64,000 nt of DNA from Megalobrama amblycephala (Eukaryota > Chordata > Actinopteri > Cypriniformes > Xenocyprididae): NCBI RefSeq assembly GCF_018812025.1, contig NC_063045.1, positions 58,165,275-58,229,274 of the forward strand. The letters run 5' to 3'. Shown here piece after piece: positions 22,554 to 35,845 of the stretch (position 1 is its first letter; every line of letters begins with the position of its first letter). A program made the position numbers and the translations under genes. The notes beneath the pieces are model-generated. The model was not told the DNA's origin, did not search any database, and was given only the letters and a program-made list of their open reading frames with translations.

Positions 22554-25500
22554 ATGGCCTCAAAGAAAACCGAATCTAAGAAAAACGAGAAAACGGATAA
22601 ATCTGAAAAGGCTTTAGCAGCGGAAAAGGAGCAATTCGTCAAACTACAGGTGAGATTTACACGCACTTCAACGAGCATTTGATATTTGACATTGATATTT
22701 TACACAGAATGTATTAATGATACTTTCACCGAAAATCCTAATATTATTATTAATATAGTGTTTTCTTTGAATAATAATGTAATATGACAGTAAACACCTG
22801 ATACAGTTTCCTAGTTTTAAAATGTATTACTTCTATATTTAATACATTGTTTTCATTTACACTCTGGTTTTTGGACATGGTTCATTATAATACCATGTTT
22901 TTGAGCCCTGAGTCAGTTTAATACCACCCACATGAAAAAATACTAAAGTCTTTTTGGATCATACTATAGTAAAGTACTTTTGGTGTGGTCATTCTATAGT
23001 TTCTGTGGTAATATAACACCTATAGTAATATAAACAAATCACTTCACCCAATACTAAGTTTTCTACAACTACACTACCATTCAAAAGTTTGGAAACATTA
23101 CTATTTTTAATGTTTTCGAAAGAAGTCTCTTCTACTCATCAAGCCTGCATTTATTTGATCAAAAATACAGAAAAAAACAGTAATATTGTAAAATATTATT
23201 ACAATTTAAAATACTGGTTTTCTATTATAATATACTTTACAAAATAATTTATGTCTGTGATACAAAGCTGAATTTTCAGCATCATTAAATCCAGTCTTTA
23301 GTGACACATGATCCTTCAGAAATCATTCTAGTATGCTGATTTATTACAAATATTGTGCTGCTTAATATTTTCTTATAACATGATACTTTTTTCAGGATTC
23401 TTTGATGAATAAAAAGTTAAAAAATATTAGCATTTATTGAAAATAAAAATATTTTGTAACAATATACACTACTGTTCAAAAGTTTGGGGTCAGTATTTAT
23501 TTTATTTTTTTTATTTATTTTTTTTTTTTAAGAAATTAATACTTTTTTTTCACCAAGGATGTGTTAAATTGATAAAAAAAAAAAGTGATAGGTAAAGATT
23601 TATATTGTTAGAAAATAGTTCTATTTTGAATAAATGCTGTTCTTTTTGACTATTAATTCATCAGTGAATCATGAAAAAAGTATCACAGTTTCCAAAAAAT
23701 ATTAAACAGCACAACTGTTTCCAACTTTGATAATAACTGAGAATCAAATCAGTATATTAGAATGATTTCTCAAGGATTATGTGACACAAAAGACTGGAGT
23801 AATGGCTGATGAAAATTCAGCTTTGCATCACAGGAAAAAAAAAAAATATTTTAAAGTATATTAAATAGAAAACTAGTTATTTTAAATTGTTAATGAATAT
23901 TTCACAATATTACTGTTTTTTCTGTATTTTTGATCAAATAAATGCAGGCTTGATGAGCATAAGAGACTTCTTTCAAAAACATGAAAAATAGTAATGTGTC
24001 CAAACTTTTGAATGAGAGTGTATATATATTATACCACAATACACTACAGTTTACTGTGGTAAAAACTAAAGTATATTACTGTAGTACAGTTTATCAGTTC
24101 ACTATAGTTAATACTACTGTCTGCTGTAGCATTCATTAACAAAGTGTTTTTTACATACTATAATATATACAGTATACTACAATTTACTATAGTATGGTTC
24201 AAAAACACTATTGTTTACTAATAAATTACTATAGTATTTTTTCATGTGGGATCTTTTTTGGGCATGTACCATGGTAATACTGTTTTGTATGGACAATGTG
24301 CCATATGTACAATAGTCATACCTTGATATATTTGTACCATGGTAATGTATTTTACCATAGTAATATCTGTCGCTGTTTGGATTTAAATAGGCAAATGCTT
24401 AAAAGAGTCAATGATTGGATCATTATTACTGTGATGATTATGTTTCTAGCATGTTATATGTTTGGCAACAGTTCTTCTGACCGTAATTGATGGAGTGTGT
24501 AGCTTTTCATTTCTTAAACAAGCATGTAGGAAGACACATCATGGCCATATTCCAGGATGACAATGTCAAGATTCATCAGGCTCAAACTGTGAAAGATTGG
24601 TTGAGGAATGAGCATGAAGAATCATTGAAAATGATTCATTGAAAGTCTTTGGGATGTGCTGGAGGAGACTTTACAGAGTGCTCACCTCTTGCATTGTCAA
24701 TAATACAAGATCCTGACCAAAAATTGATGCACCTCTTGAAGGAAATAACATCACAACATTTATTTCCATCAAGAGGTGCATCAATTTTTGGTCAAGGATC
24801 TTGTATTATTGACAATGCAAGAGGTGAGTACTCTGTAAAGTCTCCTCCAGCACATCCCAAAGACTTTCAATGAATTTTAGAGGTGCCAATTCATGTGTGA
24901 AAATGATTCTTCATGCTCTCTGAACCAATCTTTCACAGTTTGAGCCTGATGAATCTTGACATGGCTATGATGTGTCTTCCTACATGCTTGTTTAAGAAAT
25001 GAAAAGCTACACACTCCATCAATTACGGTCAGAAGAACGGTTGCCAAACATATAACATGCTAGAAACATAATCATCACAGTAATAATGATCCAATCATTT
25101 GCCTATTTAAATCCAAACAGAGAATTTTTTTCTTTCTGGCCGGGAATTGTATAATTATTTTATTGCTAAGATCAGATAACTGTAATTTTGTTTGTAATGG
25201 TTAAACATGTAAAATCAGCCTGGCAACAATTATTTAGTGCTTAATTTGATTTCACTTCATTGTAATGTGTTTTTTAATCTTTTAAACTGTGTCATATTCA
25301 TTCAGCATTACATGTGTGCATCATTTAATGTGTTATATATATAATGATTTTATATTAAATCTTTATTTCATCTGCTTCACAGCTTCAAAGCATCTCCAAA
25401 TCCATCACCACCGCAGAGGCTCCTATCAAAGAGAAATATGGACGCAGTATCCTTCAGTATTGTTTTAATACAGCATTTGTTAGTCTGATGTGGGGATGAT

Positions 25501-27772
25501 GTTTAATTCATATATCTCCAAATGATAATCATTTTAATATATATGTGTATGTTATAATGAGCATTATTACACACAGATGCCCAAGTTTTACAGTAACAGT
25601 ATGTCCTTAATCAGTCAAATTTATGTTTATCGCTTTTCACAGTAAACATTGTTTCAAAGCTTTACAGACAATAATGATGATAATTTTTATAATATCTTTA
25701 TCTTTATGTCGCATTTAGCAGATTAGAGCTTAGCGATAATATAGTTTAGATTTTGCAATGTTACAAGCAATCAAGCAGTTGAGATTTGCTATGTTAGTAT
25801 ATATCGTTCGCCTTACTTGAGCATATGTATGCAAATAAATTTGGACATACTTAGATATCTAATTTTATATAATAAGCTGGATGATAATATAGTTACATTT
25901 AAAATTAGGCAGTTGAAATATCATCTTTATCATATTGTCATCATATATCATCTTTGCTATATATCATCTGGACTAGTACATTGTCCTAAACATTTGTACA
26001 GAGATCATTTTAGGCACACATAAGGAAGGTGGCGCCGTCACGTTCTGGTCTCATGCCGTGAGTCTGCCGCTGTCCAGCAACGCCATCCTCAGCTGGAAGT
26101 TCTGCCACATGGTGCACAAACTGCTACGAGACGGCCATCCCAACGTCAGTCACAGTATCATCAGATGGCTTTAATTTGACTTTATTTATCTCTACAACAG
26201 AACATTTTTGTTTTACTTTCTTTCAGACTTTACGAGACAGCAGAGGTCACACCGCAGGCATCAGACAGATGGGCACATTATGGGTGAGTGTCTAAAATGA
26301 TCTGGATCTTATACAGTCATGATCTACATCATCTCATTTAAATAGTTTATTCTTTCATGTGAATCTTTCAACTTAAATTTTCCATGTGTTTGCTGTGTTT
26401 TTAGGGGAATCTACATGATAGATACGGACATATTGTTGCGCTGTACGCCAAGCTGCTGTGTATCAAAATCGATTTCCATTTAAAGGCAAGTTTAATGTTT
26501 CCTTCAATAACATTTTTGGTCATTCTCATATATATATATATATACAGTGGCATGAAAAAGTATGTGAACCCCTTGCAGAATCTGTGAAAATGAGAATTAT
26601 TGTAATAAAATAAGAGGGATAATAAAAAATGCATGTTATTTTTTGTTTAGTACTGTCCTGGGTAAGATATTTTACATAAAAGATGTTTGCGTTTAGTTCA
26701 CAAGACAAAACAATAGCTGAATTTATTAAAATAACCCCATTCATAAGTATGTGAAGCATTGATTCTCAATACTGTGTGTGGTTACCTGATGATCCACGAC
26801 TGTTGTTATGTTTTGTGATGGTTGTTCATGAGTCTCTTGTTTGTCCTGAGCAGTTAAACTGAGCTCTGTTCTTCAGAAAAATCCTCCAGCTCCTGCAGAT
26901 TCATCAGTTTTCAAGCATTTTTGCATATTTGAACCCTTTCCAGCAGTGACTGTAAGATTTTGAGATTCATCTTTTCACACTGAGGACAACTGAAGGACTC
27001 AAACTCAACTATTAAAAAAGGTTCAAACATTCACTGATGCTCCAGAAGGAAACACGACGCATTAAGAGTCGGGGGGTGAAAACTTTTGAACAGGATGAAG
27101 ATGTCACAATTTTTCTTATTTTGTTTAAATATCATTGTTTTTCATTTAGTACTGCCCTTCGGAAGCAACAGAAGATACTTGCATGTTTCCCGGCAGAAAA
27201 ATTAAGTACATTTTACCTTGATATTTGAATTCAAAAGTTTTCACCCCTCGGCTCTTAATGCGTCGTGTTTCCTTCTGGAGCATCGGTGAATGTTTGAACC
27301 TTTTTTAATAGTTGAGTTTGAGTCCTTCAGTTGTCCTCAGTGTGAAAAGATGAATCTCAAAATCTTACAGTCACTGCTGGAAAGGGTTCAAATATGCAAA
27401 AATGCTTGAAAACTGATGAATCTGCAGGAGCTGGAGGATTTTTCTGAAGAACAGAGCTCAGTTTAACTGCTCAGGACAAACAAGAGACTCATGAACAACC
27501 ATCACAAAACACAAAAACAGTCGTGGATCATCAGGTGACCACACACAGTATTGAGAATCAATGCTTCACATACTTATGAATGGGGTTATTTTAATAAATT
27601 CAGCTATTGTTTTGTCTTGTGAACTAAATGCAAACATCTTTTATGTAAAATATCTTACCCAGGACAGTACTAAACAAAAAATAACATGCATTTTTTATTA
27701 TCCCTCTTATTTTATTAAAATAATTCTCATTTTCACAGATTCTGCAAGGGGTTCACATACTTTTTCATGCCA

Positions 27773-27824
<52 letters not shown>

Positions 27825-30800
27825 CATATGTTGTTTCCCCCACAGCATCTAGAAATCCCACCAAACCTTGAAGCTCCTGAGGAAGTTCTTGATAAAGCCA
27901 TTGCCATTGATATCAACAAAGTGTAAGTGCATTACTAATGATTTAGTGAGTTTCCTGATTAATCTGTAAATGGAAATAAATGCTCATGATTGCTATTTAT
28001 ACAGGTTTGACATGACAGGTGAGGTTCTGGACTACATGGAAGCAGCTCTGAAGTTGCAGGAAACAGGTAAGCGTAATGTCTTATCAAGGATGCAATAATG
28101 TTATTTTGTTTTTAATCCAACTTGAAAAATGCTTTTATTCAGAAATTATGCATTAAATTGATCAAAAGTGACAGTAAAGACATTTATAATGTTACAAAAT
28201 ATTCTATTTAAAAAAAAAATGCTGTTCTTTCTATTTATCAAAGAATCCTGGGAAAAAAAATATAATTTTTTGCGCAAAAATATGAAGCAGCACAACTGTT
28301 TTCAACATTGATAATAATGACAAGAAATGTTTGTTGAGCAGCAAATCAGCATATTAAAATGATTTCTGAAGGATCATGTGACACTGAAGACTGGAGTAAT
28401 GATGCTGAAAATTCAGCTTTGACATCACAGAAATTAATTACATTTTAAAATATATTCACACAGAAAACAGCTATTTTAAATTGTAAAAACATTTCACAAT
28501 ATTACTGTTTTTACTGTATTTTTGATCAAATAAATGCAGCCTTGGTGAGCAGAAGAGACATGAGTAGTGCATGTATAATAAATATATATTTTACTTTTTT
28601 AAATGCAGTTTTCCGGCAGATGGAGTCCAACTCCACCAGCTCTACCACTGCAGTGGGTCAGTGCCGTCTGGCACCGCTGGTTCTGGTCATTCAGGACTGT
28701 GGCCCACTCTACCATTTCCTGGTCAAGCTCCTGTTCAAGCTACACAGCCGTGAGTTTCATTCTTTACATGCTTCTCTCTTTATTTATGTGAATCGTTTCC
28801 ATTCAGTTCAACATCCATTGTGCATCTGTGTCACAGGAATACCCATGGACGCTCTGTTAGGACACAGGGAACGATTCCGCGAGCAGTTCAACAGGTAACG
28901 GTCTGCAGTAAATTTTGGTCAATACGGAAAGCTGGCAATTAGATTTGTTATTGCCAATGACCAATATTATGGTTCACCTGTGGTGAAAATCAAGTTTTTA
29001 ATATTGTTTGGAATTGAATTTACACATGGTTTGTCTTTAAGCATATTAAAACCAGAATTGCTGAGTATTTTCAGTGATCTAAAGACAGTCTCAAAAACGT
29101 GGTTTGAAATCGCTGGTGTTTCTGACGTCACAAACTACCTTGTAACCAATCACATCAATGTGCCGGATCTGTGTTTGCTTAATGAGGCAAGGGTGTGGAG
29201 TTTCATTCAAGCTATTTAAGGCATGAAGAATTTTTTTCACAGGAAAAAAAAGTTTAAATATGTCATTTTGGTGATTAAAGATGAGTTTTAAGGGATAAAA
29301 TTATTGACTACAGGGGCGGGCAAAAAAAAGCATCGACACCAAAGCTCAAATCTAGAAATTTATAAGTAAAATCAGGCATCAGAACATTAAATGTGCAAAA
29401 GAAAAGTTGGTCAAATGTTTAGTACTTTTAATGTTTGGCATGGGAAAAAACTTCACCATTGTTGATCAAATTGTATATTGGTCTGTCTTTGTCCTCCACA
29501 GTTTGACACAGTTTTTCGAGAGAGCGAGAGGGATGGAGTTTTTCAAAACTATCATTCAGATCCCTGATCTTCCTAATGTAAGATTTTCACATGAATATTT
29601 AATTGAATTTCAAATCACAAAATGCTATAAAAGAAACACTATTGTCATATGGCGTAACACGTTGGATAAATGCATATGAATATATGCTGCTTATATTAAA
29701 GTTCCTGGATGTTTTAGGAGCCTCCGAATTTCCTGCGTGCGGCGTCACTCGCGGATCACGTGAAGCCCGTGGTCGTTCAGAACGAGAGAATCCCTGACGA
29801 TGATGATACGGAGACGCAGCTGGATTTTGGGGAAGGACAGTACCAGATGGTAAAAACAGTCTGGAGTCTTTAGCTGTAGGCCAGTAGATCGGCTCACAGA
29901 GGATCTTAAGTGCTTTTCTGCATCTTTGACAATCTTAACATTGGATTATTTTGCTCAACAGTATTACGGTTACAACCAGTTTGACCCTCCAAGTGACATA
30001 CCAGAGCAAAGGTAACACACACCTGAGATCTACTCGCTGTAAAGAAAAAGCTCACAAATGAGATCTATTTAATATGTATAAACAGAGAGCAAATGTCAGC
30101 ACTGATGTCGTCTTGATTCATTAATGTCAAAAGAAATTTTAGTAGAAGCATCTGAGACAAAGTTAGTCAATCAAATGTTTAGACACACTTGACTGAAATG
30201 ATGTTTCCTGTGATTATAAAACCATTTGTTCTGATGCTTAAATTAGTTTTGTTGACAAAGATGTGTTGTGTTATTTATAGAATATGGAAGCTTGTTTCCG
30301 CCATGAAATAAAAAATGAAAAAAGACATTTTATCTCACAATTCTGACTTTTTTCTCATAATTGTGAGTTATACAGTCAGAATTTTGAGATGTACACTAAC
30401 AATTCTGAGAAAAAACGTCAGTTTTTTTTTCATCACAATTGGATATTATAACATGCAATTGCAAGTTTATATCTCAAAATTCTGACTTTATATCACACAT
30501 TTCTGACTTTATAACTCGGAATTCTGACATTATAACTCGGAATTCTGACTTTATAACTTCGAATTCAGACTTTATATCACAATACTGACTTTATAACTCG
30601 GAGTTCTGACTTTACAACTTGGAATTCTGACTTTATAACTCAGAATTCTGACTTTATATCACAATACTGACTTTATAACTCAAAATTCTGACTTTACAAC
30701 TTGGAATTCTGACTTTACAACTTGGAATTCTGACTTTATAACTCAGAATTCTGACTTTATATCACAATACTGACTTTATAACTCGAAATTCTGACTTTAC

Positions 30801-33800
30801 AACTTGGAATTCTGACTTTATAACTCGGAATTCTGACTTTATAACCTGGAATCCTGACTTTACAACTCACAATTCTGACTTTATAACTCGAAATACTGAC
30901 TTTATAACTCACAATACTGACTTTATAACTTGGAATTCTGACTTTACAACTTGGAATTCTGACTTTATAACTCGGAATTCTGACTTTATATCACAATTCT
31001 GACTTTATAATTTGAAATACTGACTTTATAACTCGTAATTCTGACTTCATAACTCGGAATTCTGACTTTACAACTCGGAATTCTGACTTTATAACTTGGA
31101 ATCCTGACTTTATATCACAATTCTGACTTTATAACTCGGAATTCTGACTTTATATCACAATTCTGACTTTATAACTCGGAATTCTGACTTTACAACTCAC
31201 AATTCTGACTTTATAACTCGAAATACTGACTTTATATCTCACAATTCTGACTTTATAACTCGAAATACTGACTTTATAACTCACAATTCTGACTTTATAA
31301 CTCACAATTTTGACTTTATAACTTGGAATTCTGACTTTATATCACAATTCTGACTTTTTGACACGGAATTCTGCAATTACCTTTTTTATTGTTTAGTTCA
31401 TGGCAGAAACAAGCTTCCATAGTTATTTCATTGTTTTGATGACTTTACTATTTTTTATAAAATTGGGAAAATAATAATAACAATAATGAAAAAATTGGTG
31501 TCCAAACATTTGATGTTTCTTTTCATACAGAGAGACTGAGGCTGATTCTCTGAGGAAGGAACTCGAGGTGGTGAAACCAGAGCTGGAGCTCATAAAAGTG
31601 GAGGTTAGACATCTGACTTTAATTACATCTGTCTTGAAGAAGCATTTTCTTCTCCTGTGATTGATTCCCATCATTCGTGTGTCTGCAGGCCCAGCGCGCC
31701 GTGGTCCAGCTCAAAACACAAGTGAATAAACTGGAATCTGAGCTTGAGGACCAGCGGACGCACAAGCAGATGGCGCTGGTGGAGAACGAACGTCTGCGCA
31801 TGGAGGTGGAGAACCTCAGAGCCCAGACCGCAGTCGCTGCCAGCATTCAGGCCACGGCTGATGACGCGGGCAGTGAGTGACCTCTGACCCCAGACACACT
31901 TTACAATTTTCACATCACCGTTCAAAAGTTTGGGGTCTTGAGATTTTTTGGTAACACTTCACAATAAGTTTGGATGCATTACATTGATCAAAAGTGACAG
32001 TAAAGACATTTATAATGTTACAAAAGATTGCATGTTAAAAAATGCTGTTTTGAACTTTCTATTCATCAAAGAATCTTAAAAAAGAAAATGTGTCATGGTT
32101 TCCACAAAAATATGAAGCAGCAGAACTGTTTTAAACATTAATAATAATAAATGTTTCTTGAGCAGCAAATCAGCATATTAGAATGAATTCTGATTGATCA
32201 TGTGACACTGAAGACTGGAGTAATGATGCTGAAAATTCAACTTTGATCACAAGAATAAATTACTTTTTAAAATATATTCACATAGAAAACAGTTCTTTTA
32301 AATTGTAATAATATTCACAATATTACTGTTTTTACTGTATTTTTGATCAAATAAATTCAGCCTTGGTGAGCAGAAGAGACGTTTGAACAGCAGTGTATGT
32401 GAAAATCTCAGAGTGAGGCTGATCTCTTGTTCTCATGTTTTCTAGGCAGAGCTCAAACTGCTCAGATACACTTCTCTCGCCTCAAAGAGAAACACGCCGA
32501 GCTGGTCAGCAGACATGCTGATCTCATGCGGAAGGTAAAGGTTTTGTGCCTATGATAACTGAATTATTTAGCTATTTTCCTCACATTTTAATCACAAGCA
32601 GTGTCTGTAATTTTGCTACTTGCAGCATCAATCATGTGTGAGCCTCCAGTAAAACTGCACAAAACTCATCAAAACGCATAGTGGTCATGCAAGAAATATG
32701 TTGACACAAGGAGTTTTGGAGAAAGAAAAAACCTTCATTCATCCTATATGAACTTAAGAAGGTGAAATGTCTTTGCTGTGTGGTTATTGTCATTGTTGTG
32801 TGTGTCAGAATACAGAGATGGGGAAGCAGATCAGCAGCACTCAGCAAGCACAGGAGGAGCTGCTCACGGCCAAACAACAGATGGCGGTAGAGATACAACA
32901 ACTGAGACAGGACAACAGCGCCCAGGTCACACTCTACACATTTATCTTTGATAAATCATTTTTGAGGTTTAGAGAAGTTTTCTTACCACTTCACACTAAC
33001 CTGGACACTACACTGAACGTATTGCTTGACCAATAGGAGTTTTTCATTGGCTGATGCAGATATCTGATATAATCCCAATATATGTATATATTTGATAATA
33101 ATTGAATTAAAAATTGCATGGCACCAAATGAGACGTGCATATACTTGCTGAAAGGAGATGTTTTTATTTTACACATACATTACTGTTCAAAAGTTTGGGG
33201 TTGGTAAGATTTTTTAATGTTTTTGAAAGTCTCTTATTCTCACCAAGGCTGCAAAAATACAATAACACTAATTTATGTAATTTATTCCTGTGATCAAAGC
33301 TGAATTTTCAGCATCATTACTCCAGTCTTCAGTGTCACATGATCCTTCAGAAATCATTCTAATATGCTGATCTGCTGCTCAAGAAAAATTTCTGATTATT
33401 ACCAATGTTGAAATCAGTTGTGCTGCTTCAGATTTTTGTGGAAACCATGATACTTTTTTCAAGATTCTTTGATAAATAGAACATTCAAAAGAACAGCATT
33501 TATTTGAAATGGAATCTTTTGTAACATTATACATGTTTTTACTGTCACTTTTGATCAATTTAATGCATCCTTGATGAATAAAAGTATCAATTTCTTAAAA
33601 CAATTGCTGACCCCAAACTTTTGATTTGCTCATTATTATTTTAAAAGAGAAAGTGTCCATTGTAGATTTATTTGTACCTGATAAAGATATATATTGGCCT
33701 GCCTAAAATGTCCACCTGTCATTGACTGAACTGTAATTTTCAGCTGGAGGCACAGAGAGCAGAAATTGAACGTTTGAAACGCGAGCTAGCAACCGAGAGA

Positions 33801-35669
33801 GCTGAAATGTCCCAAGTCCATAATGTTTTGCAGAGCAAAGAGAAGGTAGGACCTCCATCCATGCACATAAATGACTGCAGATTTTCATGCTTCTTAATTA
33901 GTAACTGAATGCATTAAAAAATCCTGTACTGTTTCTGTGATCTGTGTGTTTGTAGGCTGGAGATGAGCTGGGCAGTTTGTTGGTGGGTCTGCAGGCGGAA
34001 AAAGAGGCGCTTCTTCGTACAGTAAAAGATCAGGAAGCTGAGAATCGCTAGTCTGCGTCAGGCCGTCCAATTCCATCAGACCACCCTACAGCAGGAGAGA
34101 GACCGACATCAGAGAGAGATGACAGCACTGCAGAACCAACTGCAGGAAAAAGTCAAGTGCAACTTCCTGTGATGTTGGACAACCTAGACAAATGTCCCAT
34201 TAAGCCCAGTTAGTGTCGACTTACATGCAGTTTTTTTTTTGCTATCACAATTTTACACTCAGTGCCACAAAACAACATAAGAATGAGAGGTTTTAGTTAT
34301 TTGTTTTGCTGTGTGTTTGTGGTCAGTTGTGTCGGGAGCAGGAGCAACAGCTGGAGATGGAGAAACTGAGACGCGAGCTGGAGGAGAAGCGAGCAGAGGC
34401 GCTGCGTGCTCAGAGCGCTCTGAACAGTAAAGAAACTGTGAGGATTTCCTTTATCTTACTAACATTTGCAAGTGTGGAAGTTTATATTTCTGCAATTGTT
34501 CCCAAAGTATTTCATGTTTACTGCCCATTTTCACCAGCATACAGACATTTGTATTAGTGGTTGACCAATATCATTTTTACAACATCTGATGATGAAAACA
34601 GGCTGGCTGATTGATAGCTTATATAGTAGTGAAATATGACATATAATACAATTTAATAATAGCAAACATTAATATAATATTTTTTATATAATATAATATA
34701 ATAAACACGAGTTATATAAATATTAGTTGTCAACATTTAAAGAGTGGAAATACTAGTTATAAAATATTATATACATAAAAATGATGTAAAATGCACAAAA
34801 TTGAAATGCCAAATTTACATTTTCACAAAAGATTGAAAAAAATAGTACTGAAATATGATATATAATAGAATTTAATAATAACAAATATTGATATAATATT
34901 TTTATTAAAATATAAAAAATATAATTAAATATATGTTATGAAATATGTTTTATATACAGTTTTGTAATATAAAATAATAAACACTAGTTATATAAATATT
35001 AGTTGTCAATATTTAAAGAGTGGAAATATTAGTTATAAAATATTATATACATAAAAATGATGTAAAATGCACAAAATTGAAATACCAAATTTACATTTTC
35101 ACAAAAGATTGAAAAAAATAGTACAGAAATATAATAGAATTTAATAGTAACAAATATTGATAAAATATTTTTATTAAAATATAAAAAATATAATAAAAAT
35201 ATATGTTATGAAATATGATATATAATATAATTTAATAATAGCAAATATTATATACAGTTTTATAATATAATATAATAAACACTAATTATATAAATATTAG
35301 GTATGTGAATATTTAGAGAGTGGAAACATTAATTATAAAATATTATTGACAAAAAAAAAAGAGTAAAATTCACAAAATTGCAGATACAAAATTAACCTAT
35401 TTTAGAAAAGATTAAAAAAATAGTACTGAAATATGATATATAATATAGATTTTTTTTTAAATAATATAATAACATATTATAAAAATATCGGTTATGAAAT
35501 ATGATATATAATATAATTTAATAATAGCAAATAATAATATACAGTTTTTGTAATATAATATAAACACTACTTATATAAATATTAGTTATGTCAATATTCA
35601 GAGTGAATTATAAAATATTAGTTACCAAAAAAAAGTAAATATACTAAATTAACATATTTTACAAAAGAT

Positions 35670-35718
<49 letters not shown>

Positions 35719-35755
35719 AAAATATGTTAATTTGGTATATTTACTTACTTTTTTT

Positions 35756-35845
<90 letters not shown>

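Larger units (their letters stand above)
26486..27845 (+). other. hip1r: GC-AG intron of hip1r
   Basis: Exon 5 ends tta aag and is followed directly by gcaagt, the standard consensus of GC-AG introns. Exon 6 begins after cccccacag. Joined, the protein reads FHLK|HLEIPPN in line with the human sequence, and no GT donor fits the frame. The intron is mostly filled by a palindromic element. Confidence 0.85.

Noticed and set aside
26012..26016. Alternative acceptor 'ttttag' for hip1r exon 3
   Set aside because: It would delete KIIL from the conserved ANTH domain and lies outside the usual distance from the U12 branch-like motif.
27561..27926. 121-residue ORF
   Set aside because: It reads through the palindrome arm and (TA)n tract into hip1r exon 6; only the last 25 codons are real coding sequence.
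30460..31355. CRISPR-like regular array
   Set aside because: The 21-bp units abut with no unique spacers, and the context is a vertebrate intron; it is a minisatellite.
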